A stretch of DNA of 64,000 nucleotides from an uncultured Roseateles sp. (GTDB lineage: Bacteria; Pseudomonadota; Gammaproteobacteria; Burkholderiales; Burkholderiaceae_C). This document shows positions 1 through 7,242 of the stretch, in pieces. The position numbers and the translations under genes were made by a program. Numbering within the stretch: position 1 is the first letter of the stretch; each line of letters opens with the position of its first letter. Below the pieces are notes generated by a model. That model made no database searches. It was not told the origin of the DNA and worked only from the letters and a program-made list of their open reading frames with translations. Location of the stretch: NCBI RefSeq assembly GCF_963422335.1, contig NZ_OY729424.1:3472001-3536000 (forward strand), written 5' to 3'.

Positions 1-164
1 TGACCCAGCTGCTGCTGGACAACCCGCGCTACCGCGGTGCGTTGCAGACCGGTGGCGATGCCCGCGCCTATGGCCAGGCCCTGCAGCGCGGCGGCTATGC
101 CACCGATCCGGCCTATGCCGACAAGCTGACGCGCGTGGCCGCGCGCATCAAGGCGGGGCTATGA
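1..164 (+). CDS. C-terminal end of a FlgJ-type glucosaminidase domain protein (5' truncated by window edge)
   Basis: Only the last 53 codons are visible, read from base 3 to a TGA at 162-164. The residues resemble the end of the peptidoglycan-hydrolysing domain of enterobacterial FlgJ: a LLDNPRYRGAL stretch, then GQALQRGGYATDPAYADKL and a short basic tail. In that family the domain locally opens the cell wall for the flagellar rod. Here it is a separate gene, convergent with flgA, while the flgJ at 6892 has only the rod-binding half. The N-terminus and any signal peptide lie outside the window, so whether this is a stand-alone enzyme or the tail of a second full FlgJ cannot be decided here. 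Confidence 0.7.
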   Translation, partial: TQLLLDNPRYRGALQTGGDARAYGQALQRGGYATDPAYADKLTRVAARIKAGL

Positions 165-169
165 CAACA

Positions 170-883
170 TCATTGCTGTGCAGCCAACTCGGCCGGTTCG
201 ACAAGACCGGGCCCCAGCACGCGTGCGGCGATGATGCGGCCGGTGCTGCTGTTGCGCACGCGCACGGTTTCATTGCGGCGGCCGGCGTCCAGTGCCTCGC
301 CGCTGGCATGGACCTCGATGCCGCCGTTGCGCGCCATGATGCGCACCGCCTCGCCGCGCTTGATCAGCAGCGGCTCGACCAGCTGGCTGCGCAGCAGCGG
401 TTGACCGGCACGCAGCGTGCTGCGCGGGCTCAGGCCTCTGGCCGCCTCGGTGTCGGACAGCGCATCACCCAGCTGCGCCAGCTCGCGGCGCTCCAGCCGC
501 AGATCGGCCTCGGCCAGCGGCCGGCCCGAGGGCAGGGTGGCCGCTGCCACCAGCACCTCGGCGCTCAGTTCGGCACGCAGCACGAAGTCCTGCGAGGCGC
601 TATCAGCGCCCGGGCAACGCGCGCCGACGCGCAGCCGGCTCAGGTAGCGGGTGTCCAGCATCTGGAATTGCCAGCCGGCAGCGCAGGCCGCAGGGCCTTT
701 GGCCTTGGGCGAGGTCGCTACGCGCAGCTGCAGCTCAGGGGCCTGCAAGCCCTCGCGCTGCGCCTGCTCCAGCAGGGCTTGGCGCGCAAAGGCCAGCACC
801 CGCGTGTCCAGGCTTTGCGCCTGCGCGGTACCAGCGACGAGCAGCAGCAAGAAACGTACAACGAACGAGCAAAGGAAGCGCAT
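170..883 (-). CDS. flgA: FlgA, periplasmic P-ring assembly chaperone
   Basis: 237 residues from the chosen start. FlgA binds FlgI in the periplasm and helps it polymerise into the P ring. Residues 1-22 form a signal peptide (MRF, a hydrophobic run, cleavage after AQA). The second half has the SAF-like chaperone core: LPSGRPL and LRAGQPLLRSQLV, then VRVRNSSTGRIIAARV near the end. The ATG at 883 is chosen because it gives a compact signal peptide; in-frame ATGs at 889 and 913 exist, and no start has a strong Shine-Dalgarno. The gene is divergent from flgB and their start codons share bases. It converges on the glucosaminidase gene, with 5 bases between the two stops. Confidence 0.9.
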   Translation of the reverse strand: MRFLCSFVVRFLLLLVAGTAQAQSLDTRVLAFARQALLEQAQREGLQAPELQLRVATSPKAKGPAACAAGWQFQMLDTRYLSRLRVGARCPGADSASQDFVLRAELSAEVLVAAATLPSGRPLAEADLRLERRELAQLGDALSDTEAARGLSPRSTLRAGQPLLRSQLVEPLLIKRGEAVRIMARNGGIEVHASGEALDAGRRNETVRVRNSSTGRIIAARVLGPGLVEPAELAAQQ

Positions 884-884
884 G
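881..884. other. Shared CATG carrying the divergent start codons of flgA and flgB
   Basis: CAT at 881-883 is the minus-strand ATG of flgA and ATG at 882-884 starts flgB. There is no intergenic space, so each gene's promoter must lie inside the other gene's coding region. The flgB Shine-Dalgarno (AAAGGAAG, 871-878) lies in flgA codons. The flgA start could be further upstream (889 or 913), which would make the overlap longer. Confidence 0.6.
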
Positions 885-1247
885 AGCATTGATTTCAGCA
901 AGGCGGTCGGCATTCATCCCGACGCGCTCCGATTGCGAGCCGAGAGAACCAAGATTCTGGCCTCCAACATCGCCAACGAAAGCACGCCCGGCTACCAGGC
1001 GCGCGATGTCGATTTTGCGGCCTCGCTGCGCCAGGCCCAGCAGGACGGCAGCGACGGCCTGCTGTTGGACACCGGCGCCGAAGACCTCAAGTATCGCGTG
1101 CCTTTTCATCCGGCACAGGACGGCAACAGCGTCGAGCTCGGTGTGGAGCAGGCGGCGTTCTCGCAGAACGCCTCCGACTTCCAGGCCAGCCTGACTTTTC
1201 TGAACCTGCAACTGAAGGGGCTGGCCAAGGCAATCGCCGGCCAGTGA
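882..1247 (+). CDS. flgB: FlgB, proximal rod protein
   Basis: 121 residues. FlgB builds the proximal part of the flagellar rod in the periplasm and is exported through the flagellar type III system, so it lacks a signal peptide. The rod/hook N-terminal signature is at residues 27-45 (ASNIANESTPGYQARDVDF). The C-terminus is the amphipathic helix typical of axial proteins (FLNLQLKGLAKAIAGQ). The start is fixed by AAAGGAAG, four bases before ATG 882. An extended upstream frame to 651 is just open reading through flgA. It leads the flgBCDEFGHIJKL series and ends a few bases before flgC. Confidence 0.95.
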   Translation: MSIDFSKAVGIHPDALRLRAERTKILASNIANESTPGYQARDVDFAASLRQAQQDGSDGLLLDTGAEDLKYRVPFHPAQDGNSVELGVEQAAFSQNASDFQASLTFLNLQLKGLAKAIAGQ

Positions 1248-1252
1248 CGACC

Positions 1253-1672
1253 ATGTCATTCAAGCAAATCAGCCAGATCGCGGGCTCGGCCATGTCGGCC
1301 CAGACCACGCGCCTGAACACCATTGCCAGCAATCTGGCCAATGCCCAGTCGGCCAGCGGCAACGAGGCCGACACCTACCGCGCCCGCAAGCCGGTGTTTG
1401 CCGCGCTGCCGGTCGCCGCCCAGGGCGAGCAGCTGGGTGGCACGCGCGTGCAGGTGATGGACGTGGTGGAGAGCAGCGAGGCGCTGCGCAAGGTCTACGA
1501 GCCTGGCCATCCGCTGGCCAACGAGGAGGGCATGGTGTTCTACCCCAACGTCAACTCGGTGGCCGAGATGACCGACATGCTGTCGGCCTCGCGGGCCTTC
1601 GAAAGCAATGTCGAGGTGTTGGGCCGCGTCAAGTCCATGCAGCAGTCGCTGCTGCGTCTGGGAGAGGGTTGA
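1253..1672 (+). CDS. flgC: FlgC, proximal rod protein
   Basis: 139 residues, close to the usual 134-140. FlgC is a proximal rod subunit exported by the flagellar secretion apparatus. It opens with MSFKQISQIAGSAMSAQ, matching the family's DIAGSAL-type opening, followed by ASNLANAQSA at about 25-34. The C-terminal MLSASRAFESNVEVL is the axial-protein helix. ATG 1253 is preferred over a GTG at 1244 that would overlap the flgB stop, because the family sequence starts at the ATG. The start of flgD follows two bases after the stop codon. Confidence 0.95.
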   Translation: MSFKQISQIAGSAMSAQTTRLNTIASNLANAQSASGNEADTYRARKPVFAALPVAAQGEQLGGTRVQVMDVVESSEALRKVYEPGHPLANEEGMVFYPNVNSVAEMTDMLSASRAFESNVEVLGRVKSMQQSLLRLGEG

Positions 1673-1674
1673 TC

Positions 1675-2334
1675 ATGGTCGCATCCGTCAACAACAACAG
1701 CAGCACCGCGGCCGGCTCGTCCAATGACGTGCAGGGCAACGGCGCGATGTCCCATCTGTTCACCACCCTGCTGGTGGCCCAGATCAAGAACCAGGATCCG
1801 CTGTCGCCGGCCGATCCCAGCGCCTTCGTCAACCAGCTGACCCAGCTCAGCCAGATGGAAGCGCTGCAAAAGTTGGCCAGCCAGGGCAGTGGCAGTGCCG
1901 CCAGCCTGCAAAGCCTGCAGATGCTGGGCCTGGGCGCCCAGGTCGGCAGCACGGTGCAGGCCCGCGTCGAGCGCCTGAAGCTCGACAAGGATGCAGTGCA
2001 GACCAGCTTCAACCTGCAAAGCGCGGCCAAGGACACCACCCTGGTGCTGACCGGCCGCGACGGCCAGGAGCAGCGCATCGCCCTGGGCAGCCGAGCCGCC
2101 GGCGAGACCAGCTACACGCTGGACCCGGCCAAGCTGGGCATCACCGCCGGCGACTACAGCGTGCGCATCGAGACCGACACCAAGGAAAGCGCCGCTCTCG
2201 AGATCGTCACCGAACTGAGCCGCGTCAAGCTCGACGGCAGCGGCCAGGTGGTGCTCGCACTCGGCGCCTTTGCCGAAGTGGATCCGGCCGCCATCACCCA
2301 ATTCCGTGGCCGTGCCACGAACCCCAGCCACTGA
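1675..2334 (+). CDS. flgD: FlgD, hook-capping protein
   Basis: 219 residues. FlgD is the scaffold that caps the growing hook and guides FlgE assembly; it is absent from the finished flagellum. The N-terminal capping motif is clear: QIKNQDPLSPADPSAFVNQL followed by QLSQMEAL. The rest forms the tudor/FnIII-like half with TLVLTGRDGQEQRIALG and YSVRIETDTKESA. ATG 1675 has a strong Shine-Dalgarno (GGAGAGG, 1661-1667) at the end of flgC; a TTG at 1669 is a less likely start. It is co-transcribed with flgC and flgE. Confidence 0.95.
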   Translation: MVASVNNNSSTAAGSSNDVQGNGAMSHLFTTLLVAQIKNQDPLSPADPSAFVNQLTQLSQMEALQKLASQGSGSAASLQSLQMLGLGAQVGSTVQARVERLKLDKDAVQTSFNLQSAAKDTTLVLTGRDGQEQRIALGSRAAGETSYTLDPAKLGITAGDYSVRIETDTKESAALEIVTELSRVKLDGSGQVVLALGAFAEVDPAAITQFRGRATNPSH

Positions 2335-2346
2335 AAGGCAACCATC

Positions 2347-3564
2347 ATGAGTTTTGAAATTGCACGCTCTGGTATCAATGCGGTCAACGGCAGCCTGGAA
2401 GCCATCAGCAACAACATCGCCAACTCCGGCACCTACGGTTTCAAGTCCAGCCGGGCCAATTTCTCGTCGATGTACTCGGGCTCGCAGATGATTGGCGCCG
2501 AGGTCTCGTCGACGACCCAAAGCGTCGAGCGGGGCGGCGGCCTGTTCAGCACCGGCCGCGGCATGGACGCGATGATCCAAGGCCGCGGCTTCTTCGCCGT
2601 GCGGGACAGCTCCGGCCAGCAGGTCTATACCCGCGTCGGCATCTTCAACACCGACAAGGAAGGCTATGTGGTCGACAGCCTGGGCCGCAAGGCCCAGGGC
2701 TATGCGGCCGTGCTGGACGCCGCCGGCAAGCCGGTGCCCGGCGCCGGCCTGGGTGCTCTGGGCGACCTGAAGGTGCCCACCGGCCAGATCGGCGCCGAGG
2801 CGAGCAAGAAGCTGGCCTTCAACGGCAATCTGTCCTCGGACTGGAAGGTGCCCGGCGCCCCCGGCCCGCTGCCGGCCCTGGACACCACCGACCCCAAGAC
2901 CTTCAACAGCTCCATCACCTCGGTGGTCTATGACTCGCTGGGTTCCAAGCACACGCTGACCCAGTACTTCGTCAAGACCGCCGCGAACGCGGTCAATGTG
3001 CACTACAGCTTCGATGGAGCGGCGCCCGGCGCGGCCCAGGCACTGACCTTCAATACCTCGGGCCAGCTGACGGCCCCGGTGGCGCCGGTGGCCTTTGCCG
3101 CCGCTCCGGCGGGCGCGGCTGCGCTGGCGGTCAGCATCGACTACAGCGGCACGACCCAGTTCTCCGGCGACACCACGACCCTGACCAATGCCGCCGACGG
3201 CTATGCCGCCGGCACCCTGACCGGCACGGCCATCGCCGAGGACGGCAGCGTTGTCGCCACCTACAGCAACGGCCTCAAGCAGACGGTGGGTACGCTGGCC
3301 CTGGCCTCCTTCGCCAACGAGGGCGCGCTGACCGCCATCAGCGACACCAGCTGGGAAGCCAACGGCGCCACCGGCACCGCGCTGTTCTCGCGCCCCGGCT
3401 CGGCCACCGCCTCCAAGCTCAGCACCGGCGCCATCGAGCAGTCGAATGTGGACATGACCGGCGAGCTGGTGAACCTGATGTCGGCCCAGCGCAACTACCA
3501 GGCCAATACCAAGGTGATCTCGGCCGAGAACGAGATGATGCAAACCCTGATGCAGGCCATCTGA
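2347..3564 (+). CDS. flgE: FlgE, flagellar hook protein
   Basis: 405 residues, like the E. coli protein (402). FlgE polymerises into the hook, the universal joint between rod and filament. The N-terminus has the axial motif SGINAVNGSLEAISNNIANS followed by TYGFKSSRANF. The C-terminus carries VDMTGELVNLMSAQRNYQAN and a final MMQTLMQAI. The middle (about 170-340) is the surface-exposed, Ala/Thr/Gly-rich variable domain. The gene lies 12 bases after flgD, with AAAGGCA before the start, and flgF follows two bases after its stop. Confidence 0.97.
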   Translation: MSFEIARSGINAVNGSLEAISNNIANSGTYGFKSSRANFSSMYSGSQMIGAEVSSTTQSVERGGGLFSTGRGMDAMIQGRGFFAVRDSSGQQVYTRVGIFNTDKEGYVVDSLGRKAQGYAAVLDAAGKPVPGAGLGALGDLKVPTGQIGAEASKKLAFNGNLSSDWKVPGAPGPLPALDTTDPKTFNSSITSVVYDSLGSKHTLTQYFVKTAANAVNVHYSFDGAAPGAAQALTFNTSGQLTAPVAPVAFAAAPAGAAALAVSIDYSGTTQFSGDTTTLTNAADGYAAGTLTGTAIAEDGSVVATYSNGLKQTVGTLALASFANEGALTAISDTSWEANGATGTALFSRPGSATASKLSTGAIEQSNVDMTGELVNLMSAQRNYQANTKVISAENEMMQTLMQAI

Positions 3565-3566
3565 TC

Positions 3567-4292
3567 ATGGATGGACTGATCTACACCGTCATGAGCGGTG
3601 CCGAGCGTGCCCTGCGCGCTCAGCAGGTGCATGCCAACAACCTGGCCAATCTGGAGACGCCGGGCTTTCGCGGCAATATCGAGATGACGGGCAACCAGGC
3701 CGTGGCCGGCTACGGCTATGCGGCACGCCATATGAGCGAGCTGCAGTCCGATGCCGTCAGCGGCCGCGCCGGCACGCAGCGCGACACCGGGCGCGAGCTC
3801 GATGTGGCGGTGCAGGGCGATGGCCTGTTCACCGTGCAGTGGGGCGATGGCGAGGCCTATACCCGCGCCGGCAACTTCAGCCTCAATGCCGAGGGCGCCC
3901 TGTTGCTGGGCGAGCGGGCCGTGATGGGCGATGGCGGGCCCATCACCCTGCCGCCGCACACCAAGGTGTCGATTGCCAAGGACGGCGTGATCTCCATCCA
4001 GGCCGCCGGCCAGACCGAGATGCAGCCGGTGGACCGGTTGAAGCTGGTCAAGCCCGCCAACGGCGAGCTGACCAAGAACGAGGCCGGCCTGCTGGTGCCA
4101 CGCCAGGGCGGCGAACTGGCCGCCGACGCCACGGTGCAGCTGAATGCCGGCCACCTGGAGTCCAGCAATGTGTCGGCGGTCGAGGAGATGGTCGCGACCA
4201 TGAGCCTGAGCCGCGATTTCGAGATGCAGATGAAGCTCTTCAAGGCGGCCGACACGATGGCCGACGCGGGGAACAGATTAATACGCGATTGA
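3567..4292 (+). CDS. flgF: FlgF, rod protein
   Basis: 241 residues, near the usual 240-250. FlgF is a rod subunit between the proximal rod and the FlgG distal rod. Its opening MDGLIYTVMSGAERALRAQQ and HANNLANLETPGFRGNIEM are diagnostic of FlgF. The central part has LDVAVQGDGLFTVQWGDGEA and YTRAGNFSLN, shared by FlgF and FlgG. The C-terminus has SSNVSAVEEMVATMSLSRDF. No signal peptide, as expected for type III export. Confidence 0.95.
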   Translation: MDGLIYTVMSGAERALRAQQVHANNLANLETPGFRGNIEMTGNQAVAGYGYAARHMSELQSDAVSGRAGTQRDTGRELDVAVQGDGLFTVQWGDGEAYTRAGNFSLNAEGALLLGERAVMGDGGPITLPPHTKVSIAKDGVISIQAAGQTEMQPVDRLKLVKPANGELTKNEAGLLVPRQGGELAADATVQLNAGHLESSNVSAVEEMVATMSLSRDFEMQMKLFKAADTMADAGNRLIRD

Positions 4293-4318
4293 TACGCGAA
4301 TAAGCGAAGGAATATCCG

Positions 4319-5107
4319 ATGAACCCAGCAATGTGGATCAGCAAGACCGGTGTGCAGGCGCAGGACGCCAAGCTCCAGGCCATTGCCAACAATCTGGCCA
4401 ACGTCAACACGGTGGGCTTCAAGCGCGACCGTGTGATGTTCGAAGACCTGTTCTACCAGGTCGAGCGCCAGCCCGGCGCCGCCCGTGACGACAACACCGC
4501 CAGCCCGGCCGGCGTGCAGCTCGGCAACGGCACGCGCATGGTCGGCACGCAAAAGGTGTTCACCACCGGCAGCCTGCAGACCACCGGCCAGTCGCTGGAC
4601 GTAGCCGTCGTCGGCCAGGGCTTTTTGCAGGTCGATGGCCCCGGCGGCCGCCCGGCCTACACCCGCGCCGGCCAGCTGCAGATCAACTCCGAGGGCAAGC
4701 TGGTCAATGCCCAGGGCCTGCGCCTGCAGCCCGAGATCACCGTGCCGGCCACGGCCACGGCCATCACCATTGCCGAGAACGGCACCGTCTCGGCCACCCT
4801 GGCCAACAACACCACGCCGACCGAGCTGGGCCAGCTGAAGCTGACCCACTTCGTCAACCCCACGGGCCTGCTGGCCATGGGCGACAACCTCTACCAGGAG
4901 ACCAGCGCCAGCGGCGCTCCGGCCGAGGGAGTGCCCGGCGCCGATGGCCTGGGCAAGCTCAAGCAGGGCGCGCTCGAAGGCTCGAACGTGCAGGTGGTCG
5001 AGGAGATGGTGGACATGATCGCCGCCCAGCGCACCTACGAGATGAACACCAAGGTGCTGTCGGCGGCGGACAATATGCTGCAGTACTTGGCCCAGGCGGT
5101 GCGGTGA
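4319..5107 (+). CDS. flgG: FlgG, distal rod protein
   Basis: 262 residues, the standard length (260 in E. coli). FlgG forms the distal rod that crosses the peptidoglycan inside the P and L rings. Diagnostic blocks are MWISKTGVQAQDAKLQAIAN, NNLANVNTVGFKRDRVMFED and LFYQ at the N-terminus, LDVAVVGQGFLQVDGPGG and YTRAGQLQINSEGKLVN in the middle, and GSNVQVVEEMVDMIAAQRTY near the end. The TGA overlaps the flgH ATG by one base. A 26-base gap separates it from flgF. Confidence 0.97.
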   Translation: MNPAMWISKTGVQAQDAKLQAIANNLANVNTVGFKRDRVMFEDLFYQVERQPGAARDDNTASPAGVQLGNGTRMVGTQKVFTTGSLQTTGQSLDVAVVGQGFLQVDGPGGRPAYTRAGQLQINSEGKLVNAQGLRLQPEITVPATATAITIAENGTVSATLANNTTPTELGQLKLTHFVNPTGLLAMGDNLYQETSASGAPAEGVPGADGLGKLKQGALEGSNVQVVEEMVDMIAAQRTYEMNTKVLSAADNMLQYLAQAVR

Positions 5108-5763
5108 TGAAGGCCCGCCGCCTGCTCGTCGCTGCCGCAGCGCTGCTGCTCGGCGCCTGCGCCTCCATCCAGCCACCGGCCTTGCCGCGCGCCGAGTTGG
5201 AGCCGCTGCCCTTGCAGCCCATGGCCAAGCCGGCCAAGGGCCAGGCCGGTGGCCTGTTCGTCGCCGAGCGGGCCTCGTCGCTGACCTCGGACAGCCGGCC
5301 CTTCCGCCCCGGCGACGTGCTGACCGTGGTGCTGCTGGAAACCACCCAGGCCAGCAAGAAGGCCGACACCCAGCTGGGCAAGACCAGCAGTGGCGGCGTG
5401 CAGGCGGCGGCCAAGAGCAGCGGCCTGAACCTGAGTGCCGGCGCGCAGCGCGACTTCAACGGCAGCGCGTCGAGCAGCCAGCAGAACACCCTGCAGGGTG
5501 CCATCACCGTGGTCGTGCACGAGGTGCTGGCCAACGGCCTGCTGCGCGTGCATGGCGACAAGAGTCTGTACCTGAACCAGGGCGAAGAGATGATTCGCGT
5601 CAGCGGCTTTGTACGCGCCGCCGATGTGGACAGCGACAACCGCGTCTCCTCGCAGCGCCTCGCCAATGCCCGCATCCTCTACAGCGGTCAGGGCACCCTG
5701 GCCGACAGCAACACGCCGGGCTGGCTGACGCGCTTCTTCAACAGCCCCCTGATGCCTCTGTGA
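5107..5763 (+). CDS. flgH: FlgH, outer-membrane L-ring lipoprotein
   Basis: 218 residues. FlgH assembles the L ring, the rod bushing in the outer membrane. A lipoprotein signal is clear: MKARRLLVAAAALLLGAC with Cys18 as the acylation site. The conserved core includes LFVAERASSLTSDSRPFRPG, then DVLTVVLLETTQASKKAD, and HEVLANGLLRVHGDKSLYLN followed by QGEEMIRVSGFVR. The TGATG junction with flgG suggests translational coupling; a GTG three bases upstream is an alternative start. Confidence 0.95.
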   Translation: MKARRLLVAAAALLLGACASIQPPALPRAELEPLPLQPMAKPAKGQAGGLFVAERASSLTSDSRPFRPGDVLTVVLLETTQASKKADTQLGKTSSGGVQAAAKSSGLNLSAGAQRDFNGSASSSQQNTLQGAITVVVHEVLANGLLRVHGDKSLYLNQGEEMIRVSGFVRAADVDSDNRVSSQRLANARILYSGQGTLADSNTPGWLTRFFNSPLMPL

Positions 5764-5785
5764 CCCTATCCGATCGAGAACAGCG

Positions 5786-6892
5786 ATGACAACTACCTGG
5801 ATCTCCGCCCTGCTGCTGGCCAGCACATTGGCCCTCGCGCCGCAAGCACAGGCGGCGCAGACGCTGCGCCAGCTGGTCAGCGTCGAAGGCGTGCGTGACA
5901 ACCAGCTGATAGGCTACGGCCTGGTGGTCGGCCTGAACGGCAGCGGCGACAGCAGCCAGGTCAAGTACTCGGGCCAGTCGGTGCAGAACATGCTCAAGCA
6001 GTTCGGCGTCAAGCTGCCCGAGAAGACCGACTCCAAGTCGCGCAATGTCGCCACCGTGATGGTCAGCGCGGTCTTTCCCACCGGCTACCGGCGCGGCCAG
6101 AACATCGACATCACCGTGTCCTCGCTGGGCGATGCCAAGAGCCTGCGCGGCGGCGTCTTGCTCTTGAGCCAGCTGTACGGCGCCGATGGCGAGGTCTATG
6201 CGCTGGCCCAGGGCAACCTGGTCGTCGGCGGCCTGAGCGCGCAGGGGGCCAGCGGCTCCAGCGTCACCGTCAACACGCCCACCGCCGGCCGCATCCCGAA
6301 CGGTGCGACCATAGAGCGCGAGATCGAGAGCGATTTCGACAGCCGCGAGAGCGTGCACCTGAGCCTCAAGCGCCCCGGCTTCCAGACCGCCACCGCCATC
6401 GTGCAGGCGATCAACAAGCGCTTCGGCGCCATTGCCACCACCCGCGATGCCACCAGCGTCGAGGTCCAGGCTCCCGCCAATCCGACCGAGCGCGTGGCCT
6501 TCATGGCCGGGCTGGAGCAGCTGGAGATCGAGCAGGGCCGCGAGAACCCGAAGGTGATCTTCAACTCGCGCACCGGCACGGTGGTGATTGCCGAGGGCGT
6601 GCGGGTGCGGCCGGCGGCGGTCTCGCATGGCGCGCTGAAGGTGGTGATCAGCGAGAGCTCCCAGGTCAGCCAGCCGAATGCCTTCGGCCGCGGCGACACC
6701 AAGGTCACGCCGCAGTCGCGCGTGGCCGTCGAGCAGGGCTCGGGCAGGATGTTCCGCTGGAGCGGCGGCGTCAGCCTGCAGACCATTGTGGACACCATCA
6801 ACAGCATTGGCGCGAACCCGGACGACATCATGGCCATCCTGCAGGCGCTGGACCAGGCCGGGGCCATCGAAGGCGAGCTGCAGGTGATCTGA
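5786..6892 (+). CDS. flgI: FlgI, periplasmic P-ring protein
   Basis: 368 residues, typical of the family. FlgI is exported by Sec and assembles the P ring in the peptidoglycan layer with the help of FlgA. Residues 1-23 form a signal peptide ending in QAQA. The mature start (LRQLVSVEGVRDNQLIGYGL and VVGLNGSGDSS) and later blocks (MVSAVFPTGYRRGQNIDITV, LRGGVLLLSQLYGADGEVYA) are signature FlgI sequences. The C-terminus reads LQTIVDTINSIGANPDDIMA. The last base of its stop codon is the first base of the flgJ ATG. Confidence 0.97.
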   Translation: MTTTWISALLLASTLALAPQAQAAQTLRQLVSVEGVRDNQLIGYGLVVGLNGSGDSSQVKYSGQSVQNMLKQFGVKLPEKTDSKSRNVATVMVSAVFPTGYRRGQNIDITVSSLGDAKSLRGGVLLLSQLYGADGEVYALAQGNLVVGGLSAQGASGSSVTVNTPTAGRIPNGATIEREIESDFDSRESVHLSLKRPGFQTATAIVQAINKRFGAIATTRDATSVEVQAPANPTERVAFMAGLEQLEIEQGRENPKVIFNSRTGTVVIAEGVRVRPAAVSHGALKVVISESSQVSQPNAFGRGDTKVTPQSRVAVEQGSGRMFRWSGGVSLQTIVDTINSIGANPDDIMAILQALDQAGAIEGELQVI

Positions 6893-7209
6893 TGCAAGTC
6901 AATATCCATCCAGACGCCCAACCCGGCAGCACCGACGACACCGTGCTGCGCGCCAAGGCTGGCCAGGCGGCCGAGAAGTTCGAGGCCTTCTTCATCAAGC
7001 AGATGCTCAGCCAGATGCGTGCGGCCACGCGCGAACTGGCCGACGAAGACAGCGTGTTCAAGAACCGCGTCAACCAGGACATGCAGGACCTGGCCGATGG
7101 CCTGGTGGCCGACACCATGGCCCAGCAGCGCGCCTTCGGCATTGCCGACGTGATCCTGAAGCAGGTGATGCCCGCGGATTTAAGTTCACAGGCCAAGCCG
7201 TCGCCTTGA
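6892..7209 (+). CDS. flgJ: FlgJ, rod-binding domain only (single-domain form)
   Basis: 105 residues, about one third of the two-domain enterobacterial FlgJ (313). Only the N-terminal rod-scaffold (rod cap) domain is present: AAEKFEAFFIKQMLSQMRAA at about 26-45, VNQDMQDLADGLVADTMAQQ, and a closing RAFGIADVILKQVM. The glucosaminidase half is absent, and the reading frame ends cleanly with no homologous remnant before flgK. It therefore probably caps the growing rod but cannot cut peptidoglycan. A glucosaminidase-type C-terminus at the left edge of the window may supply that activity. Single-domain FlgJ proteins are known in other proteobacteria. Confidence 0.9.
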   Translation: MQVNIHPDAQPGSTDDTVLRAKAGQAAEKFEAFFIKQMLSQMRAATRELADEDSVFKNRVNQDMQDLADGLVADTMAQQRAFGIADVILKQVMPADLSSQAKPSP

Positions 7210-7242
7210 ACTCCTGATACCTCCATCCCAAGCGAGCCCACC

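Noticed and set aside
1540..3543. A 667-codon minus-strand frame opposite flgD and flgE, and similar long frames opposite parE, parC, the kinase, lpdA/zapE and rluB
   Set aside because: All mirror real genes, have shadow-like composition and lack ribosome sites or family motifs.
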